Below, piece by piece: positions 8,536-17,395 of a stretch of 64,000 nt of DNA. Source of the stretch: Emticicia sp. 21SJ11W-3. Lineage in GTDB: Bacteria > Bacteroidota > Bacteroidia > Cytophagales > Spirosomataceae. Location: contig NZ_CP092074.1 in NCBI RefSeq assembly GCF_024138715.1, positions 4,092,001 to 4,156,000 on the forward strand, given 5' to 3'. Numbering within the stretch: position 1 is the first letter of the stretch; every line of letters starts with the position of its first letter. The translations under genes were made by a program, and so were the position numbers. The notes beneath the pieces are model-generated. The model saw only the letters and a program-made list of their open reading frames with translations, searched no databases and was not told the origin of the DNA.

Positions 8536-10091
8536 GAGATATCAGGCAATTTCGGTTCTACCATAACTACTTCTTCTTTTTCTACAATAACCTGCCCTTC
8601 GGCTAAATCTTTGGTTTTGCGTACAAATTTCTTTTGGGTAAGTATAACCGGTGCCAGGGTCTCATTACGCCTTTTAGAAAAATAGGCAGCCAGAGAGGCC
8701 GCTGCTTCTTTCACAGAATTCGGAATCTTCTTACCCGCTTTGTATTTTACCAAAACATGAGACCCCTGCGCATCTCTCGCATGCAGCCAAAGGTCTTCTT
8801 TATAGGCATACTGTTGGGTAAGCACATCGTTGTTTTTAGCGTTGCGGCCCACCAGTATTTCAAAACCTTCTACCTCAAACCGCTTGAATAAATCTTTGTA
8901 AGATATAGCCTGTGTAGTATTACGGCTGAGCTTATGGGTTTTCAGATAAGTACGCAGGGCTTTCAGGTGTTCGGCTTCTTCAATTTTTTCAATGTGCAGG
9001 TTGAGACTTTTCAAAAGTTCTTCACGGTTTTCAATGTTCTCCATGATTTTCTCAATCTCTATTTTCTCATTTTTAGCCTTGCGATAAAAATTTTCAGCGT
9101 TTTTTTGAGGCGTTAAATCCGCTCTCAGTTTAATGCTAATATCCTGATTGCGATAAAAATCAAAAAGCTCGGCTTTTTCTGCCCGTTCAGGTATTTGATG
9201 CAGATTGGCCATTAAAATATGGCCTATTTCTTCATTCTTGATGGCAGAGTCAATCGTCTCCAGTCTTTGGTAAGCATCCTTTAAATACAGTTCGGTCTGC
9301 TTTTTCTCTTTATTCAGTTTCCGGAGTATATCGGCCTTTTCTTTGTCAAGCGTACTTACTTTGTTGTATTGAACATAAAATACATTGATGGCCTCAATGG
9401 GTTCTTGAAAGGTTTGCAGTACATCAGCCATCGGTAGAAGAGACAGGTGAAGTTCATGCTGCCAGCGTATGAGATAATAGCTCGGATACTCCAGTTGATG
9501 CACCACTTTTTGTATGTTCTCCCAAGTGATAGGTTCCTGCTCAAGAAAGGCATTCACCAGTTTCCCGAAGGTTGGGAATAGCTTCTTATAATCCTGATTA
9601 TTCGCGAGGAATGCCTCATAAGACTGGTCAATCGGTCGGTCCAAAGCACCGACATTCAGATTTTTATCGGCTACAATTCGGCTATGGAAAAGGTCTATTA
9701 CCTCGCCATTGCCACACAGAATAATATTGGAGCGATTGCCGTACATTTTAAAAAGCAGCGAAAACCCCTGCTCAAACTCAATGGCAAAACAGCGTTCGTT
9801 CAGAAACTGGCGGACACCCGTTACCTCTAAATCAATGAGTTGATTGAATAAACCAATGCTGTTTTTTCTGGCCCTTTCAAACTGGTCGGTAAAATAGAGA
9901 CACGAGAAATCAGGGAAAACAACGGCTTTTATATAAAACTCCTTATAATTCTTCTTTTTTCCACGGGCAGCAGCAAAGCCCAACACCAGTTCGTCTTTCT
10001 CCTGACTGAAACATTCCATCAGTTTCAATCCGCTGATTCTGGTTTCAATCTGCCCGGTAAGCTGCCTTAAGAAATAATAATTATTTTGCAC
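8532..10091 (-). CDS. NFACT/RqcH-family ribosome quality-control protein
   Basis: A 519-residue NFACT protein (Rqc2/RqcH/NEMF family; older label fibronectin-binding protein A). It has the N-terminal NFACT-N lobe, helix-hairpin-helix region, a long coiled coil (about 260-385) and the NFACT-R RNA-binding domain (DLWLHARDAQGSHVLVKY, then VKEAAASLAAYFS). In well-studied members these proteins bind the obstructed 50S subunit with peptidyl-tRNA and add alanine tails to stalled chains. The Asp-Arg pair needed for tailing (D97-R98 in Bacillus RqcH) aligns with Glu99-Arg100 (LNER) here, a conservative change whose effect is unknown. It is the first gene of a two-gene operon with the RluF-like gene. 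Confidence 0.86.
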   Translation of the reverse strand: MQNNYYFLRQLTGQIETRISGLKLMECFSQEKDELVLGFAAARGKKKNYKEFYIKAVVFPDFSCLYFTDQFERARKNSIGLFNQLIDLEVTGVRQFLNERCFAIEFEQGFSLLFKMYGNRSNIILCGNGEVIDLFHSRIVADKNLNVGALDRPIDQSYEAFLANNQDYKKLFPTFGKLVNAFLEQEPITWENIQKVVHQLEYPSYYLIRWQHELHLSLLPMADVLQTFQEPIEAINVFYVQYNKVSTLDKEKADILRKLNKEKKQTELYLKDAYQRLETIDSAIKNEEIGHILMANLHQIPERAEKAELFDFYRNQDISIKLRADLTPQKNAENFYRKAKNEKIEIEKIMENIENREELLKSLNLHIEKIEEAEHLKALRTYLKTHKLSRNTTQAISYKDLFKRFEVEGFEILVGRNAKNNDVLTQQYAYKEDLWLHARDAQGSHVLVKYKAGKKIPNSVKEAAASLAAYFSKRRNETLAPVILTQKKFVRKTKDLAEGQVIVEKEEVVMVEPKLPDIS

Positions 10092-10113
10092 AATTCATCT
10101 GTATTAAGGAGGC

Positions 10114-10121
10114 AAAGGTAG
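10114..10121 (-). promoter_or_regulatory. -7 box of the rqcH-like operon
   Basis: TACCTTTG on the minus strand, a good match to TAnnTTTG, 22 bp before the ATG at 10091. Transcription would start near 10107, leaving a leader of about 15 nt. Confidence 0.5.
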
Positions 10122-10168
10122 ATGAAAAATTGGAGAGATACGAAAATATAGGCCTTGTGCCAGCACCG

Positions 10169-10834
10169 TTATAATTTCGTAATCTTCAAATCCTTAAAAT
10201 AACCTTCTGTTCCTACGTCGACCCACAAACCAATTCCACCAGAGGTGGTGCCGTATTTCATATCTTTTACAATCAGTGAGGGTTGTTTTGCATTGTTTAA
10301 GTATAACCTTGCTTCCTGAGCCTTAATGACGATTTTCATACTTATCCATTCATTCAGGCCCATATCTGCATAGCTTTCATATTTTTCCGGGGATTCTTTC
10401 CTTAACCTGTCAAATTTAAAATCGGGATATGAATAGTATTGTATCGAATGATTACGCCTTACCTGGTCATCAGCCCTACCATTAGTTGGCCTAATATAAA
10501 TACTTTCGTATTTTGAGTTACTTTCATCAATTCTATAAGCAATACCTATAAAACCCCTTGCCATTGCCGGAGCATTCTTCAATAGACGACTCAAAACTTT
10601 TACTTCAATAATTCCATTTGTGAAGTCTACTCCTTTCATACGTACAAATGTAGGTTCATCGACTGCCTTAATGGCGGAATCCTTCACAACTTTCACCACT
10701 TCTGTACCATTCCATTTCTCGATGACATACGATACCTGATTAGATATAAGATTACCCCTTTTAAATCCGATTGTTTGTGCTTGCGCAACAATTGCAAATG
10801 AAAGAGAGAAAAATAACAGAATGAGTTTTTGCAT
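10169..10834 (-). CDS. Secreted concanavalin-like (DUF1080/LamG-type) protein
   Basis: A 221-residue secreted protein with a clear signal peptide (MQKLILLFFSLSFAIVAQA-Q). The mature part looks like a lectin/glucanase jelly-roll domain: FTNGIIEVKVLSR, FIGIAYRID, YIRPTNGRADDQ, NEWISMKIVIKAQEARLYLNN and GGIGLWVDVGTEGYFKDLKI, the usual order in DUF1080-like proteins. The function of this copy is unknown; family members bind or process glycans. It is the last gene of an operon (15 bp after the hydrolase). Confidence 0.75.
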   Translation of the reverse strand: MQKLILLFFSLSFAIVAQAQTIGFKRGNLISNQVSYVIEKWNGTEVVKVVKDSAIKAVDEPTFVRMKGVDFTNGIIEVKVLSRLLKNAPAMARGFIGIAYRIDESNSKYESIYIRPTNGRADDQVRRNHSIQYYSYPDFKFDRLRKESPEKYESYADMGLNEWISMKIVIKAQEARLYLNNAKQPSLIVKDMKYGTTSGGIGLWVDVGTEGYFKDLKITKL

Positions 10835-10849
10835 ATTTTTAACTTTATA

Positions 10850-11677
10850 CTAGTTATTCAAAAAGGGTACCATACATGCCCACACAGCACCAAAGTTTTC
10901 TAAAAAAACTACATGCCCGGTATTCGGGATAATCCCGAGCTGACATTTGGGTATCATGTTATAGGCATTGATAACAGTAGGTAAAGGGGCATTGCGGTCA
11001 AGTTCTCCGGATATCAAAAGCACCGGGCATTTAATACTGGCAAATAATTCTTTGCTAGCCGACATGGTATTATAAAAATGGGTAAGGTTTGTCCAATACT
11101 CCTGCAGTCTTTCCGGTTGAGGCATGAGCGACTTTTGTTGAGTAATAAAGGCTTTATCTAATTTAGTTGCCTCATTAACATCTAAAATAACCTTTCGCAA
11201 GCCCGGCACTTGTTCACCTGCACCAATGGCTATAACTTTCGTAATCCTTTCAGGATACATACTTGCCACTTTATAACTAGTGTAAGCGCCATCGCTAAAA
11301 CCGAGAATAATGACAGGTCTCTGCGTTACCGCATTCATAACAGCCATCACATCATTCGCTTTCTGCTCATAGGTAACAGGCTTTGTACCTATTTCAGATA
11401 TGCCATGCCCCCGGGTAGATATAGCAATTACCTGATACCTTGTTTTCAGACTATCGATAAATCTCGCCATTTCAATGGTAGAACCGAATCCTCCGCCATG
11501 CAGCAATACAATGGGCTGTCCGCTGCCATATACTTCATAATAAATTTTAGCGTCGTCTGCCCGCACATAATGCCCTGCGGGAGCATTAGCACCATAGGGT
11601 TGTCTCGGGTTTTGTTGCCCCTTAACAAACGGGCAACAAAACAAAAGAGTGAGTATTACAATCAGATTTAACTTCAT
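10850..11677 (-). CDS. Secreted alpha/beta hydrolase
   Basis: About 275 residues from the ATG at 11677, chosen because it begins a signal peptide (MKLNLIVILTLLFCCPFVKG-QQ); the in-frame ATG at 11713 would overlap the upstream gene. The alpha/beta hydrolase fold shows HGGGFG (oxyanion region), the nucleophile elbow GFSDGA, the acid in GELDRNAPL and the catalytic histidine in NTGHVV. The substrate is not identifiable; esterase or lactonase-like activity is plausible. It starts 11 bp after the upstream oxidoreductase ends and belongs to the same operon. Confidence 0.85.
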   Translation of the reverse strand: MKLNLIVILTLLFCCPFVKGQQNPRQPYGANAPAGHYVRADDAKIYYEVYGSGQPIVLLHGGGFGSTIEMARFIDSLKTRYQVIAISTRGHGISEIGTKPVTYEQKANDVMAVMNAVTQRPVIILGFSDGAYTSYKVASMYPERITKVIAIGAGEQVPGLRKVILDVNEATKLDKAFITQQKSLMPQPERLQEYWTNLTHFYNTMSASKELFASIKCPVLLISGELDRNAPLPTVINAYNMIPKCQLGIIPNTGHVVFLENFGAVWACMVPFLNN

Positions 11678-11687
11678 TGATAAAATA

Positions 11688-12338
11688 TTAGATTTTAGAT
11701 TTAGCTTCTTCAACAGTTACGGTTTTACCTAATGCACCAAACTCATGTAAATCGCCGAATACCTCAATCCGGATTGATTGGTCTAAACCACCAACTCGCA
11801 CAGGTGCAAAACCATTGGCTTGTATAAAATTTTCTACTGTTTCATTAATAACGGTATCATCTGTGGCATAAAATAATACTGATGCAGGCTCCTGATTGAC
11901 AGCGTTGGCTAAAGAAGCAGCACCTAATGTACCCAATGCTTTAGCGAGTCTGGCGCCTTGTGGCAAAATAGAAGTATTGATTTGTCCGGCAGATTCGTTC
12001 TCTCCAATAATTTTATCAAAACCACCTTTCTCATTCGGAGCTATTGGGTTGGAAGGGTCAATGATAATTTTGCCTTGCAGAAGAGCTTCATATTGATAGA
12101 AAACTTCTTTAATAGCCGAAAACCAAACTGCTAATACAATAATGTCAGCCTCTCTTATAGCTTCTCCAATACTTAAGGGTTTTGCCAAGCTGCCTAATTG
12201 TTCGGCTATGTTGGTAGATTTTTCAGTATTTCTATCTGCTACAATGACAGAATGATTATTGTTTACGAGGTTTTTTGCTACAACTTGGCCTATATTCCCA
12301 AGACCAATAATAGCTACTTTTGAAGTTGTTGTTTGCAT
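11688..12338 (-). CDS. NAD(P)-binding dinucleotide oxidoreductase (F420H2:NADP-type family)
   Basis: A 216-residue Rossmann protein of the COG2085 / NADP-oxidoreductase F420-dependent family. GLGNIGQVVAKNL with the following VADRNTEK suggests NADP binding; IIVLAVWFSAIKEVF and IIDPSNPIAPNE are typical of the family. In organisms without F420, such as Bacteroidota as far as known, these proteins are uncharacterised NADPH-dependent reductases. First gene of an operon with the hydrolase and the lectin-like protein, and divided from the Crp/Fnr gene by 108 bp with its own promoter box. Confidence 0.82.
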   Translation of the reverse strand: MQTTTSKVAIIGLGNIGQVVAKNLVNNNHSVIVADRNTEKSTNIAEQLGSLAKPLSIGEAIREADIIVLAVWFSAIKEVFYQYEALLQGKIIIDPSNPIAPNEKGGFDKIIGENESAGQINTSILPQGARLAKALGTLGAASLANAVNQEPASVLFYATDDTVINETVENFIQANGFAPVRVGGLDQSIRIEVFGDLHEFGALGKTVTVEEAKSKI

Positions 12339-12370
12339 TATCTTAACTATTTTTGATTAATTTGATAATG

Positions 12371-12378
12371 CAAAATTA
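12371..12378 (-). promoter_or_regulatory. -7 box of the oxidoreductase operon
   Basis: TAATTTTG on the minus strand, 32 bp upstream of the ATG at 12338. It matches the Bacteroidota -7 consensus; no clear -33 box. Confidence 0.45.
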
Positions 12379-12446
12379 CCGAGTGCATAACGATTACACC
12401 CTTGACCTATATTAAGAAATACGCTTAATGTAGCTTAAGAAAAGGA

Positions 12447-13022
12447 TTACTTCTTGCTTAACTCTTTACGTATTCTGCTTAAAAACTCAGGTGTAATACC
12501 CAGATAGGAGGCGATTTGTGTATTAGGTAGGCGATTGGCAAGATTGGGGTATTGCTCAAGAAAGCTGAGGTAGCGTTGTTCTGCTGTGGAGCTAAAGTTT
12601 TGTAAAACCCTATTTTGTAGTTCTACATACTTGTTTTCGATAATAACTTTAAAAATACGGTCAAGCTTAGGAACATTAATATACAGAAAATATAAATCCT
12701 GTTGCTCTATCTGAATAATTTCGGCAGGTTCAATAGCTTCAATAAACAATTTACTAGGTTTCTGACTGTGGAAACTGCCAATATCTGCAATCCAGTCACT
12801 TTCGGCTGCAAACTGAATATTGTGTTCATAGCCTTTATCATCAACCCCATACATTTTAAAGCAACCCGATACCACAAATGTATAATGCTTACAGACAAAA
12901 CCCTCCTGCAATATCATTTGTTTTCTTTTGACTTTACGCGTCTTATGCCTGTCGGCCAGTAACTTCAATTCGGCTTCATTAAGAGGGATATACTTCTGAA
13001 AGTGTTCAACGAGTGCCTGCAT
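12447..13022 (-). CDS. Crp/Fnr-family transcriptional regulator
   Basis: A 191-residue regulator from the ATG at 13022. The longer frame to 13196 runs into xylB and past this gene's own promoter, so it is rejected. An N-terminal cyclic-nucleotide-binding-type beta roll (about 20-120, KRKQMILQEGFVCKHYTFVVSG) is followed by a dimer helix and a C-terminal helix-turn-helix (LPNTQIASYLGITPEFLSRIRKEL). This short Crp-like subfamily is common in Bacteroidota; the ligand is usually unknown. It lies directly upstream of the redox/hydrolase operon on the same strand and back-to-back with xylB, so it may regulate either. Confidence 0.87.
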   Translation of the reverse strand: MQALVEHFQKYIPLNEAELKLLADRHKTRKVKRKQMILQEGFVCKHYTFVVSGCFKMYGVDDKGYEHNIQFAAESDWIADIGSFHSQKPSKLFIEAIEPAEIIQIEQQDLYFLYINVPKLDRIFKVIIENKYVELQNRVLQNFSSTAEQRYLSFLEQYPNLANRLPNTQIASYLGITPEFLSRIRKELSKK

Positions 13023-13040
13023 GTTTTTAATATATTTGTT

Positions 13041-13048
13041 CAAATTTA
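13041..13048 (-). promoter_or_regulatory. -7 box of the Crp/Fnr gene
   Basis: TAAATTTG on the minus strand, 19 bp before the ATG at 13022. It supports 13022 as the true start, since the longer frame would begin upstream of the promoter. Confidence 0.45.
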
Positions 13049-13071
13049 GCAAATCCTGTGTAAATATCAGA

Positions 13072-13103
13072 TTTGCTTTTGCTACTCTAAAAGTGTAACT
13101 TTG
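13072..13103 (+). promoter_or_regulatory. Promoter of xylB (-33/-7)
   Basis: TTTG at 13072-13075 and TAACTTTG at 13096-13103 with a 20-nt spacer, a near-ideal Bacteroidota promoter. Transcription would start near 13110, about 22 nt before the xylB ATG. Confidence 0.6.
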
Positions 13104-13131
13104 ACAATTAAAATTCAATCTAAAATTTAAC

Positions 13132-14622
13132 ATGCTACTCCTCGGAATTGACATCGGTACTTCTTCCATTAAGGCATCAGTCGTAGACGCCGACACCCAA
13201 CAAGTAATTGCATCTGCTCAGTACCCTGATATTGAGGCGCCAATTTCGTCGCCCCAAGCCGGATGGGCCGAGCAAGACCCTGAAATGTGGTGGAACAACA
13301 CTGTTGAGGCCATAAAAAGAGTAAGTGCGTCAAGTAGTTTTAATCCGCAGGACATCGGCGCCATAGGAATTGCTTACCAGATGCACGGGCTGGTAATGGT
13401 TGATAAAAATAAAAATGTATTGAGACCGTCTATCATCTGGTGCGACAGCCGTGCCGTTCAGATTGGAGAAAAGGCATTTAGTGGTATAGGCGAGGAAAAG
13501 TGCCTGAACCAACTGCTGAATTCTCCGGGCAATTTTACGGCATCAAAACTGGCATGGGTAAAAGCCAATGAACCGCACATTTTTGAGCAATGCGATAAAA
13601 TTATGCTGCCGGGCGATTACATAGCCATGAAACTGACTGATGAAATTACATCTTCTAACTCAGGCTTGTCGGAAGGTATCTTCTGGGATTTCCGTACCAA
13701 TGCAGTTTCAAAAGATTTAATGAATTACTATGGCTTTGATGAAAGCATTATACCGGATATTAAACCGGTTTTCAGTGAACACGGAAAAGTTACAAACACA
13801 ATAGCAGATTTATTAGGCATCAAAGTAGGCGTTCCGGTAACTTACAAAGCCGGAGACCAGCCTAACAACGCGCTTTCACTGGATGTTTTGAATCCGGGCG
13901 AAATTGCAGCAACCGCTGGCACCTCAGGGGTGGTGTATGCCGTAAGCGACCAGATTTCATTCGACAGCCAGTCGAGAATCAATTCGTTTGCCCACGTAAA
14001 CCACCAGATAGGCGGCGAAAACAGAGTAGGTATTCTGCTTTGTATAAATGGCACAGGTATTTTAAACCGTTGGGTAAAAGATAATTTTGGCAAAAACCTG
14101 AGCTACCCCGAAATGAATAACCAGGCGGCACAGGTAGCAATTGGCAGTAACGGGCTTCTGGTAATGCCATTCGGCAACGGCGCCGAACGTATGCTGAACA
14201 ACCGTATGCTGGGTGCCTCATTCCATAATCTTGATTTTAACACACATTCGCAGGCGCATATTTTCCGTGCATCGCAAGAAGGAATCGCCTTTTCATTGAA
14301 CTATGGCTTTGGTATTATGCAGGCCAATGGTGTAGAGCCAAAGGTTATCAGAGCAGGCAAGGCCAATATGTTTTTGAGTGATGTTTTCAGCAATGCACTG
14401 GTAAATGTAACCAATACACCAATAGAACTGTATGATACCGATGGCGCCAAAGGCGCGGCACTGGGTGCCGGTTATGGCGTGCAGTATTACAGCACCCCTA
14501 AGGAAGCCATGAGTAAACTGATAAAACTGAAAGTAATTGAGCCAACAGCGCAAGATGTTGCCGCTTATGAGGATGTTTATCAGGATTGGAAAATGATTCT
14601 TGAGAAACTAATGCAAAACTAA
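13132..14622 (+). CDS. xylB: Xylulokinase (FGGY family)
   Basis: A 496-residue FGGY carbohydrate kinase that phosphorylates D-xylulose with ATP to xylulose 5-phosphate, feeding the pentose phosphate pathway. Motifs: phosphate-1 loop LLGIDIGTSSIKAS (about 3-16), the substrate region GWAEQDPEMWW, YQMHGLV and WCDSR, the catalytic aspartate in KAGDQPNNAL, and the C-terminal adenosine loop TDGAKGAALGAGYG. The YQMHG motif fits xylulokinase rather than glycerol or rhamnulose kinases. No xylose isomerase or transporter is adjacent, which is unusual for a xyl locus. Monocistronic, with its own promoter and terminator. Confidence 0.9.
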   Translation: MLLLGIDIGTSSIKASVVDADTQQVIASAQYPDIEAPISSPQAGWAEQDPEMWWNNTVEAIKRVSASSSFNPQDIGAIGIAYQMHGLVMVDKNKNVLRPSIIWCDSRAVQIGEKAFSGIGEEKCLNQLLNSPGNFTASKLAWVKANEPHIFEQCDKIMLPGDYIAMKLTDEITSSNSGLSEGIFWDFRTNAVSKDLMNYYGFDESIIPDIKPVFSEHGKVTNTIADLLGIKVGVPVTYKAGDQPNNALSLDVLNPGEIAATAGTSGVVYAVSDQISFDSQSRINSFAHVNHQIGGENRVGILLCINGTGILNRWVKDNFGKNLSYPEMNNQAAQVAIGSNGLLVMPFGNGAERMLNNRMLGASFHNLDFNTHSQAHIFRASQEGIAFSLNYGFGIMQANGVEPKVIRAGKANMFLSDVFSNALVNVTNTPIELYDTDGAKGAALGAGYGVQYYSTPKEAMSKLIKLKVIEPTAQDVAAYEDVYQDWKMILEKLMQN

Positions 14623-14641
14623 TAGGTAGTATAGCCCTTTT

Positions 14642-14681
14642 TACAGGCTCAATCGGTATAATAATCGGTTGAGCCTGTTTT
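14642..14681 (+). terminator. Terminator after xylB
   Basis: ACAGGCTCAA and TTGAGCCTGT arms (14643-14652 / 14669-14678), extended inward by CGG/CCG-type pairing, followed by a T-rich tract. Located 20 bp past the xylB stop. Confidence 0.8.
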
Positions 14682-14887
14682 GTTTGCACCAGCAGGTTAG
14701 GGCATTATTAAAAAAATCCTAAAAATTAAACAAATAATAAAATCATCAATTCTTTTTTTTACATTCGCAACGTAAAAAACCAGCTCATAAGCCTTAAAAA
14801 GATAAGTTTCTAAAGGCTTTCAAATGAGCTAACCAGCTTAAACAAACCATTAACCATATTCCTACCGATACAATTACTAATTCATCT

Positions 14888-17344
14888 ATGAAATTCATCA
14901 GGTTTATTGTAAGTCTTTTGCTGGCTGCTGGCTTGACTTACGTCTTTAACAATCCTTTAGGCGCTTTACCGGCACTGGGGAAACTATTCAACCCCTTTGA
15001 GGGATTCTGGCAAAATGGCGGCACAAAACTTTCGGCTGACGAATTAAAACTGGAAGGTATAAAAGACGAAGTAACCGTTGTTTTCGACGACAACCACGTG
15101 CCTCACATTTTTGCACAGAACGAAGATGACCTCTACTTTGCGCAAGGCTATATGGTTGCACAAGACCGCCTCTGGCAAATGGAGTTTTATACGTTGGCTG
15201 CTGCCGGTAGACTGACCGAAGTAGTTGGTGACAGAGCCTTACAACTTGACCGCTACAACAGGCGCCTGGGTATGGCAGAAACCGCAAAGAAAATTACCGC
15301 AAGCTACAAAAAAGGCGATACCGCACTTAAAATTCTGGAAGCATACGCCGCCGGGGTAAACGCATATATCAGGCAATTATCTTATAAAGATTTGCCGGTA
15401 GAATACAAAATTATCGGGTATAAGCCGGAAGAATGGGCTCCGTACAAAACAGTTCTGATGCTGATGAACATGCGCAATGTTCTGAACGGCGGAAGCGATG
15501 ATTTCAGGATGAGCCATGTGCTGGCCAAATATGGTGCCGATGTCGTGAAAGAGCTGTTTCCCAATTACCCCGTAATAGAATCGCCCATTATACCGGTAGG
15601 CACCAAGTGGGAGTTTACACCCGTACCGGTACCGCCTGTACCTGCCGATATTGCTGCCAAACCAGAAGAAGAAGGCAAGGTAGCTTATAACATTGCCTCA
15701 CCAGCACCAGAAATAGGTAGCAACAACTGGGCAGTTGGTGGCAGTAAATCAGCCAGCGGGCTACCTATTTTGGCCAACGATCCGCATTTGCAATTAACCT
15801 TGCCTTCTATTTGGTACCAGATACAACTCTCAACCCCAACCATGAATGTCTACGGTGCCTGTTTGCCGGGCGCACCCGGCGTTACTATCGGGTTCAATAA
15901 AGACATAGCCTGGGGTGTAACCAATGTGGGCTCTGATGTTATGGATTTTTACCAGATAAAATTCAGGGATAAAACCATGAAAGAATACTGGTATAACGGC
16001 GCCTGGAAACCTACAACCACCGTTATTGAAGAGTTTAAAATAAAAGGCAAGGCTGAGCCTTTAAAAGATACCCTTGTTTATACGCATCATGGCCCGATAC
16101 TATACAACCATGCAGAAGACAACAGTTTCAGTAAAAACGTACCCATAGGCCACGCCATGAAATGGGTTGGCCATATTGAAGACAATACTGACCTGCTCGG
16201 GTTCTATTACCTGAATAAAGCCAAAAACTACGACGACTACCGCAAAGCGCTAACCTACTATAAAGCGCCTGCACAAAACTTTGTTTTTGCCGACAACCAC
16301 AATGATATTGCCATAACCCCGAATGGGAAACTTCCTTTAAAATGGAAAGAACAGGGCAAGTTTATCCTAGACGGCTCAAACCCGGCGCATGACTGGCAGG
16401 GATGGATACCGGCAGACCAGAACCCAACAGTTAAAAATCCGCCCCGGGGTTTTGTGAGTTCGGCTAATCAGTTTTCTACCGACCCTACCTATCCATATTA
16501 TTTAGGCTGGAAATTCGCTCCGGCAGAAAGAGGCCTGCGCATTAATGAACGCCTTACTGCCATGCAACAGGCAACAGTAGATAGTCTGCGTTCGGTACAG
16601 AACGATAATTTCAATGTGGAGGCACGCCGGGTATTGCCAGATATACTAAAAATACTGGCTGAAGACCCCGCCAATAAAAACAATGCAGCTTATGAAACCC
16701 TTGCCAGATGGAACATGAGAAACGATGCTAACGAAATTGGCCCGACCATTTTTGAAAGATGGGTAAAAGAACTGAGAGCATGGGTATGGGAAGATGAGTT
16801 TCCGACCAAAAATACTGAAGCGATAATGGCTCAACCAACCAGAGACCGCACCTGGGACATGATAAAGAACCAGCCCAATGCCAAATGGTTTGATAACGTA
16901 ACTACTACCGGTAAAGTAGAAACCATGCAGGATATTGTAAGAGGTAGCTTTAAAGCAACAATTGACTCATTAACTGCTAAACTGGGCCCGTTTGATACCA
17001 AAACCTGGGCATGGACCAAAGTAAAAAGTACTGACATTAACCATCTGGGCAGAATAGCCGGCTTTGGCAGACAAGACATACCAAATGGCGGTGGCCCGGG
17101 TATTGTAAATGCTACTTCAGAAACCCACGGGCCGTCGTGGAGAATGGTGGTGCAACTAGATAAAGAATGGCCTAAAGCGTATGGGCTATACCCCGGTGGC
17201 CAATCTGGTGACCCCGGTAGCCCTTACTACGACAATATGATTGACAAATGGGCTAAAGGCGAGTTGAACGAACTGCTCTTTATGAAAAACAAAACTGAAA
17301 AGAGCAGTAGAATTGTATCAAGCACTAAAATAACAGCTAAGTAA
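14888..17344 (+). CDS. Penicillin acylase family protein (Ntn hydrolase)
   Basis: An 818-residue periplasmic N-terminal-nucleophile hydrolase of the penicillin G acylase/acyl-homoserine-lactone acylase family. An N-terminal hydrophobic segment (residues 3-20) is followed by the alpha-subunit region (NHVPHIFAQNEDDLYFAQGY, QDRLWQME) and the spacer. The autoprocessing site is G-Ser278 in IGSNNWAVGG, whose serine becomes the beta-subunit nucleophile. Further family motifs are NDPHLQL, FNKDIAWGVTNV and the glycine/asparagine-rich core. The enzyme removes acyl groups from amides; its natural substrate could be a signal such as an AHL or an N-acyl peptide. The next gene, 51 bp downstream, is a small membrane protein. 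Confidence 0.88.
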   Translation: MKFIRFIVSLLLAAGLTYVFNNPLGALPALGKLFNPFEGFWQNGGTKLSADELKLEGIKDEVTVVFDDNHVPHIFAQNEDDLYFAQGYMVAQDRLWQMEFYTLAAAGRLTEVVGDRALQLDRYNRRLGMAETAKKITASYKKGDTALKILEAYAAGVNAYIRQLSYKDLPVEYKIIGYKPEEWAPYKTVLMLMNMRNVLNGGSDDFRMSHVLAKYGADVVKELFPNYPVIESPIIPVGTKWEFTPVPVPPVPADIAAKPEEEGKVAYNIASPAPEIGSNNWAVGGSKSASGLPILANDPHLQLTLPSIWYQIQLSTPTMNVYGACLPGAPGVTIGFNKDIAWGVTNVGSDVMDFYQIKFRDKTMKEYWYNGAWKPTTTVIEEFKIKGKAEPLKDTLVYTHHGPILYNHAEDNSFSKNVPIGHAMKWVGHIEDNTDLLGFYYLNKAKNYDDYRKALTYYKAPAQNFVFADNHNDIAITPNGKLPLKWKEQGKFILDGSNPAHDWQGWIPADQNPTVKNPPRGFVSSANQFSTDPTYPYYLGWKFAPAERGLRINERLTAMQQATVDSLRSVQNDNFNVEARRVLPDILKILAEDPANKNNAAYETLARWNMRNDANEIGPTIFERWVKELRAWVWEDEFPTKNTEAIMAQPTRDRTWDMIKNQPNAKWFDNVTTTGKVETMQDIVRGSFKATIDSLTAKLGPFDTKTWAWTKVKSTDINHLGRIAGFGRQDIPNGGGPGIVNATSETHGPSWRMVVQLDKEWPKAYGLYPGGQSGDPGSPYYDNMIDKWAKGELNELLFMKNKTEKSSRIVSSTKITAK

Positions 17345-17395
17345 TAGTAAGAGTCGCTATTAGCTTATCATTTAATTATAAAACGAAGTTATCTC

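Noticed and set aside
13023-13196. N-terminal extension of the Crp/Fnr regulator to 13196
   Set aside because: It would overlap the divergent xylB gene and cross both promoters; the ATG at 13022 starts the conserved domain.
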